10,570 bases of DNA from Gemmatimonadota bacterium (GCA_016649455.1 JAENXO010000049.1:1-10570); one strand, 5' to 3'. Counted from the first letter of the stretch, positions 1-6,245 are shown. Numbers and translations are program-made. Notes: generated by a model from the letters alone, not told the origin.

Positions 1-2
1 CC

Positions 3-902
3 CTGGCCTTAGGGATCGCGGCTCTCGCCGCCTGCGCACCCGATCAGGCCTCGGACCGACCAGACGTCGAGCAGTCCGCCGTGGCGACGTCAGCCGCGCC
101 CGAGCGCCACGTAGAACTCGAGGGACAGCACAACTTCCGCGACGTCGGTGGATACGAAGCCGCCGACGGTCGGACTGTGAAGTGGGGCCAGATCTACCGT
201 TCGGGCCAACTTCCCGATCTCAGCGACGCTGACGTGGAGCAGCTCGACAGCCTCGGGATCCGCACGGTCATCACGTTCCTCGTGCCCAAGGAGATCGAGA
301 ACTACGGCGAAGACCGGGTGCCGGAGAGCACGCGGCAGGTATACCTCCCGATCACCGGAGAGCTGGCGGAGGAGTTGTCGCTCCAGGCCGGGATGGCGAT
401 TCGCACGGGGGACTTCTCCGCGCTCCCGGCGGACCTCAATCCCGAGGTCCACCGGCTGCTGCTGGAAGACGCACGCGAGGAGTACGCGGCCGTTCTGCGC
501 ACGGCCGCCGATCCGACCAACCGGCCGCTCGTGTACCACTGCTCGCACGGAGTCCACCGGACCGGAACGGCGACGGCCATCCTGTTGTCGGCCCTCGGCG
601 TTCCCTGGGAGACGGTCAGGCAGGATTACCTGCTCTCGAACGTGTACCGGGCCGACGAGGTCGAGGCCGAACTGGCGCGAATCCGGTCCAAGGTGGCCAG
701 CGATCGCGGGATCTCGCCGGAAGAGGTCGACATGACGAACGTAGAGGCTTTCTACTATCTGGAGGGCCACTACATCGATAGCACGCTCGAGAAAGCGGTC
801 GAGGATTACGGCTCTATGGAGGCCTACATCAGGGATGGCCTCGGGATCAGCGACGAAGAAATCGAACACCTGCGTGCGGAGTTGTTGGAGTCGCCGAGCT
901 GA
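3..902 (+). CDS. Lipoprotein tyrosine/dual-specificity phosphatase (Tyr_phosphatase 3-like), 5' end outside window
   Basis: The protein is predicted to hydrolyse phosphate esters at the outer face of a membrane. The open frame continues to the left edge, and the first visible codons read LALGIAALAAC, the end of a lipoprotein signal peptide with lipobox L-A-A-C (Cys codon 33-35). The GTG at 81 is therefore not the real start, and the initiator lies upstream of the window. Visible residues 44-51 are NFRDVGGY and residues 66-67 are RS, both typical of the bacterial Tyr_phosphatase 3 family. The P-loop HCSHGVHRTG follows (C-x5-R; catalytic Cys codon 540-542, Arg six residues later). The 'vIDLR' segment usual after the LGI motif is replaced by VITFLVPKE. 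The substrate (phosphotyrosine, phosphoinositide or another ester) cannot be read from sequence. Phosphatase call strong; lipid anchoring likely. Confidence 0.88.
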   Translation: MALGIAALAACAPDQASDRPDVEQSAVATSAAPERHVELEGQHNFRDVGGYEAADGRTVKWGQIYRSGQLPDLSDADVEQLDSLGIRTVITFLVPKEIENYGEDRVPESTRQVYLPITGELAEELSLQAGMAIRTGDFSALPADLNPEVHRLLLEDAREEYAAVLRTAADPTNRPLVYHCSHGVHRTGTATAILLSALGVPWETVRQDYLLSNVYRADEVEAELARIRSKVASDRGISPEEVDMTNVEAFYYLEGHYIDSTLEKAVEDYGSMEAYIRDGLGISDEEIEHLRAELLESPS

Positions 903-967
903 GGCGATTCCGTCCCGAATCTGTGGCTCACGGGCAACGCGCTAGCAGTTTAGGCAGTGCATCGTCA

Positions 968-973
968 TATAAG
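968..973 (+). promoter_or_regulatory. Possible -10 box upstream of the small gene at 1072
   Basis: TATAAG stands out in GC-rich DNA between the phosphatase stop and the next gene. No convincing TTGACA-like box lies 16-18 bases upstream, so this is only a weak promoter candidate. It would give a leader of about 90 bases containing the hairpin at 1022-1042. Confidence 0.2.
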
Positions 974-1021
974 TCAAGGTGTTAGGCCCGGGCATGTGCC
1001 GTGCATGGCTGTAGACTATCA

Positions 1022-1042
1022 AGCGCCGGCCAGTCTGGCGCT
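1022..1042 (+). other. Short inverted repeat in the leader of the 1072 gene
   Basis: AGCGCC (1022-1027) and GGCGCT (1037-1042) are perfectly complementary around a 9-base loop. No T-run follows, so it is not an obvious terminator. It sits 30 bases before the start codon at 1072 and could be a leader structure or chance in GC-rich sequence. Confidence 0.25.
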
Positions 1043-1071
1043 CTCGACTCGCACCTGAACGGCCCGCGGAC

Positions 1072-1374
1072 ATGGACGAACGTCGCTACTGGATGACCGA
1101 TACGGATGGCCTGCTTGCGGGCGCCGCCCAGGCCGTCCAGGCCAAGCGCTCCCTCGCGAAGTACCTCGAGTGCGACTGGGACGACATCGATCGGAGCCTG
1201 GCAGAGGCCCTGATGGAGACGCTCAGGCGCATGCCGTCCCGCGGACGCCTGCGTCGGCGTGAGGACCGGTCCCTGTTGAGCTGCGTCGGTCGTCTGGTGC
1301 CTGAAGTGCCTGCCGACGATCCGCTCCGGGCCGAGATCCGCAGACGTCTCCGGGCGAAGCTCGACGGAGTCTGA
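1072..1374 (+). CDS. Small uncharacterised protein (100 aa)
   Basis: I do not recognise this protein. It is a basic, probably cytosolic, mostly helical polypeptide with no signal peptide or membrane segment. An amphipathic stretch (residues about 15-55) is followed by an Arg-rich middle (about 57-66) and a C-terminal helix rich in Arg, Leu and Ala. Two cysteines occur singly (Y-L-E-C-D and L-L-S-C-V). Strongly G/C-biased third positions, as in its neighbours, support a real gene. The ATG at 1072 is the first start after an in-frame stop at 1012, but no good Shine-Dalgarno precedes it; the in-frame ATG at 1093 is an alternative. It lies 80 bases before the LppM-like gene and could share its transcript. 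No function can be assigned. Confidence 0.55.
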   Translation: MDERRYWMTDTDGLLAGAAQAVQAKRSLAKYLECDWDDIDRSLAEALMETLRRMPSRGRLRRREDRSLLSCVGRLVPEVPADDPLRAEIRRRLRAKLDGV

Positions 1375-1442
1375 CGCACCGAATCTTCCACACCCGACCC
1401 GCCGTATTGGCTCCTGTACACCCAGATATTCCAGACGCTGGC

Positions 1443-1448
1443 AAGGAG
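1443..1448 (+). promoter_or_regulatory. Ribosome binding site that fixes the start at 1455
   Basis: AAGGAG ends six bases before the ATG at 1455. It supports that ATG over the TTG at 1407 in the same frame, which would put 16 residues in front of the lipoprotein signal peptide. Confidence 0.75.
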
Positions 1449-1454
1449 CCGGGA

Positions 1455-2198
1455 ATGCGCATCGTGAAATGGATCGGCCTGCTGGGCCTGACACTGATGG
1501 CCGTCGGTTGCATGCAGGTCGACTACGGAATCGTGCTGGAGGATGATCTGTCCGGAACGACAGACCTCGACATGACGATAGACCTCGACCGAATCGCCTA
1601 CTCCGCCGCCATGATCCAGGCCGCGTTCGAAGGCACCGGAGAACCCCCGACCGAGGAGCAGGTAGACGCCGCTCGAGAGAAGATCCTCAGCGAGATGGAC
1701 TCGGAAGAGGACTTCGACGAAGCTGATATGCGGGCAGAGATCGAGTCGGATCTTCCGGACGGGATGACGCTCCGGTACGCGAAACAGGAGCGGAACGACC
1801 TCAAGCAGAAGGTTCGACTCGGGTTCGCCTTCGATCACGTCGACCGCCTGCGCGACTTCGAGATGCGGGATGACGACGAAGACGATCACGTGCCGGGAGT
1901 CGAACATTCGCGGCCGTTCGAGGGCCTCGAGGTCATCGAGCGGGGGGACGAAATCACCGTCCGGAACGAGCCGATCGATCCGATCGACGACATGTCGGAC
2001 AGCCCGATGATGTCGGAGCGGATGATCGACAATATGATGAAGGACTTGAGCGTCACGTTCCGTCTCGAGACGCCGTTTGATGTCGTGGAGCACAACGCGA
2101 CGCGTAAGGATGGGCGAACCCTGATCTGGGTATTCGACTACGAGCGTCTGAAGCAGGATGAGCCGGCCGGGATCTACGCGCGGCTCAGGCGGCGCTGA
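1455..2198 (+). CDS. LppM-like lipoprotein
   Basis: The 247-residue protein is predicted to be lipid-anchored outside the cytoplasmic membrane. A short signal peptide ends in A-V-G-C (Cys19), directly followed by MQVDYGIVLEDDLSGTTDL. That strand-turn-strand start and the C-terminal strand (VTFRLETPFDVVEHNA, then TLIWVF) match the layout of the LppM domain, in which a beta-sandwich ends in a 'tv-W' strand. Between them lies a helical, very acidic insert (residues about 48-100), then an Asp-rich run (139-144), then a Met-rich patch (residues 180-195, six Met). No membrane segment follows the domain, unlike family members with a C-terminal anchor. The start is chosen from AAGGAG at 1443-1448. 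The gene is 29 bases from the thiamine-binding gene. Ligand and role are unknown; the family call rests on pattern resemblance. Confidence 0.75.
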   Translation: MRIVKWIGLLGLTLMAVGCMQVDYGIVLEDDLSGTTDLDMTIDLDRIAYSAAMIQAAFEGTGEPPTEEQVDAAREKILSEMDSEEDFDEADMRAEIESDLPDGMTLRYAKQERNDLKQKVRLGFAFDHVDRLRDFEMRDDDEDDHVPGVEHSRPFEGLEVIERGDEITVRNEPIDPIDDMSDSPMMSERMIDNMMKDLSVTFRLETPFDVVEHNATRKDGRTLIWVFDYERLKQDEPAGIYARLRRR

Positions 2199-2227
2199 CG
2201 CCTGGACGACCTGGAGGGAATGACTCT

Positions 2228-2518
2228 ATGAAGGCAACGGGGGACATCCAGTGCATCCCGATCGGCTCCGGGGTGTCGGTTCGGGCCGAGGTGAAGCGTG
2301 CCCACGCGATCCTGGAGCAGGCCGGGCTGAATGCCATGCTGCATCCTAATGGGACCGCGGTCGAAGGGGAGCTGGAAGATGTTCTCGAGGCCGTGCGGAC
2401 GATCCACGAGACGCTTCACGCCGAGGGAGTCGTGCGCCTCGTATCGTATGTGAAGATCGCCACGCGCACGGACAAGGATCCATCCCTGGAGGGAAAGCTG
2501 TTCGACACTGGATCCTGA
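2228..2518 (+). CDS. Thiamine-binding protein, MTH1187/YkoF-like (UPF0045, Thiamine_BP)
   Basis: This small cytosolic protein of 96 residues is about the full length of the single-domain UPF0045 family, which folds as a ferredoxin-like beta-alpha-beta unit and oligomerises. The first strand carries the conserved I-P-I-G followed by SV (residues 11-17). The middle has P-N-G-T-A-V-E-G (residues 40-47), matching the family's 'T-x-[IV]-E-G' signature. The last strand is VRLVSYVKIATRTDK, with the typical K-I-x-x-R. Members bind thiamine or related hydroxymethylpyrimidine ligands and often accompany thiamine uptake genes; none is visible here. GGAGGGA at 2213-2219 sits eight bases before the ATG. 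The 29-base gap after the LppM-like gene suggests co-transcription, though no shared pathway is apparent. Confidence 0.85.
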   Translation: MKATGDIQCIPIGSGVSVRAEVKRAHAILEQAGLNAMLHPNGTAVEGELEDVLEAVRTIHETLHAEGVVRLVSYVKIATRTDKDPSLEGKLFDTGS

Positions 2519-2521
2519 ACG

Positions 2522-2546
2522 AGCCTTCGCCGCTGTGACGGCGGCT
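2522..2546 (+). other. Hairpin between the UPF0045 and TPR genes
   Basis: CGCCG (2528-2532) and CGGCG (2539-2543) form a five-base-pair stem around CTGTGA, extendable by AGC/GCT across a small internal loop. There is no T-run after it, so termination would be weak. It may separate the upstream gene set from the TPR gene or only attenuate read-through. Confidence 0.3.
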
Positions 2547-2580
2547 TGCCGGGCGAGCCGGTGTCTGGCGAGATTCGCTC

Positions 2581-5304
2581 ATGTCCGAACTTGATGGAAA
2601 CCGCTCCCCACAGGCCTGGAAGCGCTTCTTCGCCGAGTTGAAGCGCCGCCGCGTGTTTCGAGTCATGGCGGTGTACGGGGGATCCGCGTTCGCCGTGCTC
2701 GAGGCGGTAGACCTGATCTCCAGCGGGATTCCGATCCCGTCGGCATCCAGAAGTGTCCTCACCGTCCTCGTTCTGGCAGGCTTTCCGATCGCGGTGGTTC
2801 TGTCTTGGGTTTTCGACATCACCCCGGGAGGCGTCCGCCGCACCGATCCCGCCCGCACGCAGGACCTTGACGACATCGTGGCACAGCCCGCACGGACGAG
2901 ATGGCCGGCGGGGGTCCTGGCCCTGGTGGGAAGCGGGCTGTTCCTCGCGGCTGCCTGGACGGCGGCCGACCGACTGGGGTGGCTCGAACACACAGGTCCA
3001 CGGGAAGCATACGCGGTCGAGGACCCGCTCGGTTCGTACGTTGTCCTGCCGTTCGAGCACCGTGCGGAAACTCCTCAGGAGCGGGCACTTGCTGAGCAGG
3101 CGTCATCCCGACTGGCGCGGCAGCTTAGAGGCTGGGAGTCGGTGCGCGTGGTTCCCGACTTCGCGCTCGCGGGCGTGATGCACGACCTCGAAATCGACTC
3201 GCCGGTACTTCCGTCACTCGAGCTCGGCCTGCAGGTCGCGCGTGCCCAGCGGGTGGGCACGCTGCTCGCGCTGACGACGGAGATCCGTGGAGACACGGCC
3301 GTGCTCGAGGCGCTGTTGTACGACGTCAGCGGAGGACACGAGATCAGGCGTCCGATCCAGGTCACGGCACCGATCGCCGACATCGACGGTCTGGTCGCTC
3401 CCGTCACCCAGGAGATTCTGCAACTCCGGGATCTCCAGGTCCCGCTGGAGACCCTGCTCGCAGAGTCATCCAGTCCGCACGCGCACAGAGAATTCCAGGC
3501 AGGGTTGGATGCGCTCTACGCGTGGCGCCTGGCCGAGGCCGAGGAGCACTTCCGGGAGGCGATAGCCGCGGACTCCACATTCGCGCTTCCGGTTCACTAT
3601 CTCGGGCTCACGCTCTACTGGACCACGTCGAGGAATCCGGAGCGAATCGTCGACCTGGGACCGGAGATCGATCGCCTCACGCGAACGGCGGACGCTCTCG
3701 CCGCGGAGCGGGGACTGCGACCTGGACTGCGCGACCACGTGTCTGCGTTCCGCGCGTTCTGGGAAGGTGACTATGACGGCGCGCGTGACGAGTACAGGGC
3801 GATCATCGAATCCGATTCTACGGATGTCGAGGCCTGGCTACTGCTCGGCGCGGTGGAATTCGAGGATCCGTGGCTCGTCGAACTCGAGGACGGTTCGCTG
3901 AGGCCGCGCAAAAGCCTCAACCTCGCAAGGACTTCCTTCGAAACGGCCGCCCGCCTGGCGCCGGAATTGCCGCTGAGCTACGGGCACCTGTTCGAGATCG
4001 ACAGGGTCGTTGCCGAAGCCGTCATCCAGGGAGAGTGCTACGCGTACGAGCGGCCCGGCGGGGATCCGTTCCCTCCGTTTGCGAACCGGGTGGCCGAGGA
4101 TCAAGTCGCATTCTGTCCGGTACCGGAGGACTCGATTCGCTGGATCCCGCTGGACGACTATTCCAGATCCGATCGAGCCGGACATGTCCAGAGCACTCGA
4201 GCGATGCTCGCCCAAACGTCGACCTTGCTCGAGCGCTGGATCGCGGTTCGACCGGACCAGGCGCGGCCACACGAGGAATGGGCCGACTTCACACTGTGGG
4301 AACGGGACCTGGCCGACTGCGCGGCCGATCCGCGCCGCATCGACAGTCTGACCGCCCTGGCGCTTGGACACACGGAGCGCGCACTGGAACTGCGTGGGGA
4401 CACTACTCCCGAGGACCGTGTGCGCCTGGCGATATTGCGTCTCGCCGCAGACGACATAGCGGGCGCCGATCAGCTGATGGAGTCCGCCCTCGGTGTCTAT
4501 GCCCCGATGTCGCCGAACGGGCCGCCGCCGCCGACCGCCGCGGCTGACCTGTACCTGGCCACGGGCCGCCCCGGTCGGGCGCATGCGATCCTCCGTCCGA
4601 TCTGGGACGAGCGAACGTTCGGGACCATGGATCCGGACGAAGCCGACGCGGTGCTGATGGCGGGGCCTGTGGAGCCGCAATTCGGGCGACTGCTGGTGTA
4701 CGCGGCGGCTGGCGTGACCGGAGCATCTGTCGACAGTCTGTTCGGCTTCATCGAGGGAGTGTGGTCCGAGCCAGACTATTCGCCGAGGCAGCGAGCGGAG
4801 CTCAGCCACGCGACGCTTCACCTGGGAATCGGTCCGGCTCTGGCCGCGAGTCCGGCGGTGCTGCAGCGATGGGTCGGGGAGTGGCTGGCTGCGGATCTTG
4901 AGGTGCCGGCTGAATTCATCGGTCTCGCCGCCGCCCAGGCCGGGACCTCGTCAGCGTCCGACTGGCTCGACAGCACGATCGTGGAGCTGGAGGCCTCGGA
5001 CCGGGTCAGTGCGACACGCCTGTTTCTTGCCGCGACGCTCGCCGCGCGGACGGGGCACGACTCGCTGGCAGCGGATCTGTTCGGCCGGGTGCCAGCTTGC
5101 CCGCCGGGGCTCGACAGCGTAGACCTTGCGTGGGGACTGCGGACACAAAGTCATCTGTTTCAGGGTCTCGCTCTTCAGTCAATCGGTGACAGCGAGGCCG
5201 CTGCCAGGGCGTCGCGGGAAGCCGCGCGGCTGTGGCAGTCCGCCGAGGCGACACTCGCCCCGGCCGCCCGACTCGCTGCCGAATCGGCGGGTGAAATACC
5301 CTGA
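2581..5304 (+). CDS. Membrane-anchored TolB/FlgO-like TPR protein (907 aa)
   Basis: This is a large envelope protein, probably a scaffold or sensor rather than an enzyme. The N-terminus has the widespread FFAELKRRRVFRVMAVYGG module, with helices at about 27-48 and 58-80 ending in FDITPGGVRRT. A third helix at about 109-130 places the rest in the periplasm. Residues about 150-285 resemble the FlgO/TolB N-terminal domain (YVVLPFEHRAETPQERALAEQ, then a low-affinity beta half). TPR-like helical pairs follow, clearest at about 303-345 (FQAGLDALYAWRLAEAEEHF) and 387-425 (FWEGDYDGARDEYRAIIESD), with degenerate repeats to the C-terminus. Related proteins often carry a kinase, cyclase or winged-helix domain in front; none is present here. 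No clear Shine-Dalgarno precedes the ATG, but starting later would remove the conserved N-terminal module. Confidence 0.82.
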   Translation: MSELDGNRSPQAWKRFFAELKRRRVFRVMAVYGGSAFAVLEAVDLISSGIPIPSASRSVLTVLVLAGFPIAVVLSWVFDITPGGVRRTDPARTQDLDDIVAQPARTRWPAGVLALVGSGLFLAAAWTAADRLGWLEHTGPREAYAVEDPLGSYVVLPFEHRAETPQERALAEQASSRLARQLRGWESVRVVPDFALAGVMHDLEIDSPVLPSLELGLQVARAQRVGTLLALTTEIRGDTAVLEALLYDVSGGHEIRRPIQVTAPIADIDGLVAPVTQEILQLRDLQVPLETLLAESSSPHAHREFQAGLDALYAWRLAEAEEHFREAIAADSTFALPVHYLGLTLYWTTSRNPERIVDLGPEIDRLTRTADALAAERGLRPGLRDHVSAFRAFWEGDYDGARDEYRAIIESDSTDVEAWLLLGAVEFEDPWLVELEDGSLRPRKSLNLARTSFETAARLAPELPLSYGHLFEIDRVVAEAVIQGECYAYERPGGDPFPPFANRVAEDQVAFCPVPEDSIRWIPLDDYSRSDRAGHVQSTRAMLAQTSTLLERWIAVRPDQARPHEEWADFTLWERDLADCAADPRRIDSLTALALGHTERALELRGDTTPEDRVRLAILRLAADDIAGADQLMESALGVYAPMSPNGPPPPTAAADLYLATGRPGRAHAILRPIWDERTFGTMDPDEADAVLMAGPVEPQFGRLLVYAAAGVTGASVDSLFGFIEGVWSEPDYSPRQRAELSHATLHLGIGPALAASPAVLQRWVGEWLAADLEVPAEFIGLAAAQAGTSSASDWLDSTIVELEASDRVSATRLFLAATLAARTGHDSLAADLFGRVPACPPGLDSVDLAWGLRTQSHLFQGLALQSIGDSEAAARASREAARLWQSAEATLAPAARLAAESAGEIP

Positions 5305-5331
5305 ACCAAACTCCCGAAGGAGGTCATCCGC

Positions 5332-5769
5332 ATGCGAAATCGATTGTTTCTGGCGATCGCGGTACTTGGCGCAGCTTCGTTGTTGACGCCGGAGCAGGCG
5401 AGCGCACAGCAGGACGTTCCGACGACCGTAACCGTGGGTCAGGGCCGTAGCATGACAGTCGGCGGCAATGCCCATGCAGCAGGGAAGAAAGGAAGTGTTC
5501 CCGCGGGCTGGAGTGTGCGCGCTGATCGCGCGAACACACAGTTCCTGGCCGTGGACGGCCAGACGATCGGGATGGCTGTGTCGGCGGGACCCGAGGGCCA
5601 GTTGAACCGGGTGCATGTGGATGCGGCAGCGGGTACTGACATGACCGTCGTGATCGCCTTCTACGACAAGATCGCTTCGCAGGCCGCGATCGACACGCAG
5701 GAAACCTACGCGTGCAAGAGATGCGGATCGGTTCTCGTGTGCTCGGTCAAGCCGAGCTGCGAAGAGTAG
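5332..5769 (+). CDS. Small secreted four-cysteine protein (145 aa), unknown family
   Basis: I do not recognise the family. A Sec signal peptide (basic MRNR, hydrophobic LFLAIAVLGAASLL) ends in A-S-A|Q, giving a mature protein of about 120 residues starting QQDVP. The middle is Gly/Ala/Val-rich and probably all beta (TVTVGQGRSMTVGG; LNRVHVDAAAGTDMTVVIAF). The C-terminus holds all four cysteines as C-x2-C-x5-C-x5-C (residues 128, 131, 137, 143), which could be two disulfides in the periplasm or a small metal knuckle. A very strong AAGGAGGT (5317-5324) lies seven bases before the ATG, suggesting high expression. It follows the TPR gene by only 27 bases, so the two are probably co-transcribed and the TPR protein is a candidate partner. 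The stop codon lies inside a terminator-like stem. Confidence 0.8.
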   Translation: MRNRLFLAIAVLGAASLLTPEQASAQQDVPTTVTVGQGRSMTVGGNAHAAGKKGSVPAGWSVRADRANTQFLAVDGQTIGMAVSAGPEGQLNRVHVDAAAGTDMTVVIAFYDKIASQAAIDTQETYACKRCGSVLVCSVKPSCEE

Positions 5770-5787
5770 TTGCCTGGGGCAACTACT
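5765..5787 (+). terminator. Terminator-like hairpin overlapping the stop codon of the four-cysteine protein
   Basis: AGTAGTTGCC (5765-5774) and GGCAACTACT (5778-5787) form a perfect ten-base-pair stem with a three-base loop. The TAG stop (5767-5769) is part of the left arm. The following sequence TTCCGTCTCT is only moderately T-rich, so termination may be partial, or the hairpin may protect the mRNA 3' end. Confidence 0.65.
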
Positions 5788-5802
5788 TCCGTCTCTGGTC
5801 CC

Positions 5803-5843
5803 CCCGCCGTGCTTCGCCCGAAGGCGCCGGCGGGATCAGTTTT
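5803..5843 (+). terminator. Second terminator-like compound hairpin
   Basis: CCCGCCG (5803-5809) pairs with CGGCGGG (5828-5834), and an inner CTTC/GAAG stem (5812-5815, 5820-5823) stacks within. A short TTTT follows at 5840-5843 after a six-base gap. It lies 15 bases after the first hairpin, so the pair could work as a back-up terminator for the TPR/four-cysteine transcript. The gap before the T-run makes it imperfect. Confidence 0.5.
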
Positions 5844-5856
5844 CGGGTTCTTCGAG

Positions 5857-5870
5857 GTGTTCTGGAACAC
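5857..5870. promoter_or_regulatory. Palindrome GTGTTC-TG-GAACAC, possible operator
   Basis: Two perfect six-base arms flank a two-base centre, a shape typical of dimeric regulator sites. It lies in noncoding DNA about 125 bases upstream of the TACAAT box. No regulator gene is adjacent, so the role is inferred from symmetry only. Confidence 0.3.
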
Positions 5871-5945
5871 TTGCAGAGGCGGGATTCGTTGCGGCAGCGA
5901 GACGTGAACCTGTAGCACGGGGGCGACGGTTTTTCCTTTCTGAAA

Positions 5946-5967
5946 AGTGTTGCAGCCGAGCAGCACT
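5946..5967. other. Hairpin with six-base loop in the noncoding stretch
   Basis: AGTGTTGC (5946-5953) pairs with GCAGCACT (5960-5967), with one G-U pair if read as + strand RNA. On the minus strand the hairpin is followed by TTTTC, so it could be a distant terminator for the minus-strand lipoprotein gene, but the G-U pair becomes a C-A mismatch there. Orientation and role are unresolved. Confidence 0.3.
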
Positions 5968-5985
5968 CTCTGTGGTTTTGTAACA

Positions 5986-6000
5986 CATTGCAATACAATG
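5986..6000 (+). promoter_or_regulatory. TACAAT -10-like box inside a CATTG-CAATA-CAATG inverted repeat
   Basis: TACAAT (5994-5999) differs from TATAAT at one position and lies in the most AT-rich part of the window. It overlaps the inverted repeat CATTG (5986-5990) / CAATG (5996-6000). Transcription would begin near 6006, exactly where the foldable region starts. No good -35 box is seen 16-18 bases upstream (TGTGGT at 5971-5976), so an activator or a non-canonical promoter would be needed. Confidence 0.4.
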
Positions 6001-6005
6001 ACTTA

Positions 6006-6211
6006 CGGTGTCAGTGTCCATCGGCCCGAGTTCGGTATCCGGGCACGCTTCCTGCTTGATCACTCCGCGTCCCGCCGTCTCTCCCCCGGGTGCGGTCGGC
6101 TGGTGCGGATTTGACGCTGCAGATTGAAGGCGCGCCGTCGGAACGGGGACAACTCCTTCTAAAGCGCCACCTAAGGGCCTGGCCGTTAACGCGGTCAGGC
6201 CCTTTTGTATT
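6006..6211 (+). ncRNA. Candidate structured noncoding RNA (about 200 nt), possibly 6S-like
   Basis: No protein is encoded here, but a strong + strand terminator closes the region and a TACAAT box opens it. Folded by hand: GGTG (6007-6010) pairs with CACC (6168-6171). AG-TGTCC (6013-6019) pairs with GGACA-a-CT (6147-6154). A side hairpin forms from GCCCG (6024-6028) and CGGGC (6040-6044). CGCTTC-CTGC (6046-6055) pairs with GCAG-att-GAA-g-GCG (6119-6132). GCGTC-CCGC (6067-6075) pairs with GCGG-attt-GACGC (6105-6117). The result is one long rod with bulges and an open middle section, which recalls 6S RNA in size and outline. I cannot match conserved 6S bases, and GC-rich DNA folds easily, so identity is a guess and existence is moderately supported. 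Confidence 0.42.
6173..6211 (+). terminator. Strong Rho-independent terminator, + strand
   Basis: AAGGGCCTGGCCG (6173-6185) and CGGTCAGGCCCTT (6192-6204) form a 13-base-pair stem with loop TTAACG, followed by TTGTATT, so the T-rich tail begins within the right arm (TTTT 6203-6206). One pair is G6182-U6195, good in + strand RNA but an A-C mismatch in minus-strand RNA. The minus side also lacks a T-run. It therefore ends a + strand transcript from the noncoding stretch upstream. Confidence 0.85.
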
Positions 6212-6245
6212 CGAGCCAATTGATCCGCAGCGTCGACCGGCTCGG

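Larger units (their letters stand above)
5770..6245. other. 476-base stretch without a protein gene
   Basis: No frame in this stretch shows a signal peptide, a recognisable domain or a convincing start, and local AT content rises at about 5920-6005. From left to right it holds the 3' arm of the first hairpin, the second hairpin (5803-5843), a palindrome (5857-5870), a third hairpin (5946-5967), an inverted repeat with a TACAAT box (5986-6000), a candidate structured RNA (6007-6171), and a strong + strand terminator (6173-6211). The last 34 bases lie between that terminator and the stop of the minus-strand lipoprotein gene. They contain CGAGCC (6212-6217) and GGCTCG (6239-6244) as a loose inverted repeat. 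Confidence 0.7.

Noticed and set aside
996..1015. Repeated GCATG copies near 990-1010
   Set aside because: Only two imperfect copies with no regular spacing, so not a repeat array or CRISPR.
1086..2093. 335-codon minus-strand open frame opposite the 1072 gene and the LppM-like gene
   Set aside because: The opposite strand has a lipoprotein signal with an RBS and an LppM-like pattern; the minus frame has low-complexity composition typical of an antisense shadow.
3838..4821. 327-codon open frame on the minus strand inside the TPR gene
   Set aside because: It is fully antisense to a gene with clear membrane, TolB-like and TPR features. Long antisense frames are expected in GC-rich codon-biased genes, and its product (Arg-rich, no domain) has no recognisable motif.
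6023..6045. tRNA-like T-arm (stem with GTTCGGTA loop)
   Set aside because: The loop lacks the TTCGA-type pattern in the right place and no acceptor, anticodon or D arm can be built around it. It is kept only as a side hairpin of the candidate RNA.
6006..6171. Signal recognition particle RNA or tmRNA as identity for the noncoding transcript
   Set aside because: The GGAAG/AGCA tetraloop region of SRP RNA and the tRNA-like ends and tag frame of tmRNA are absent.
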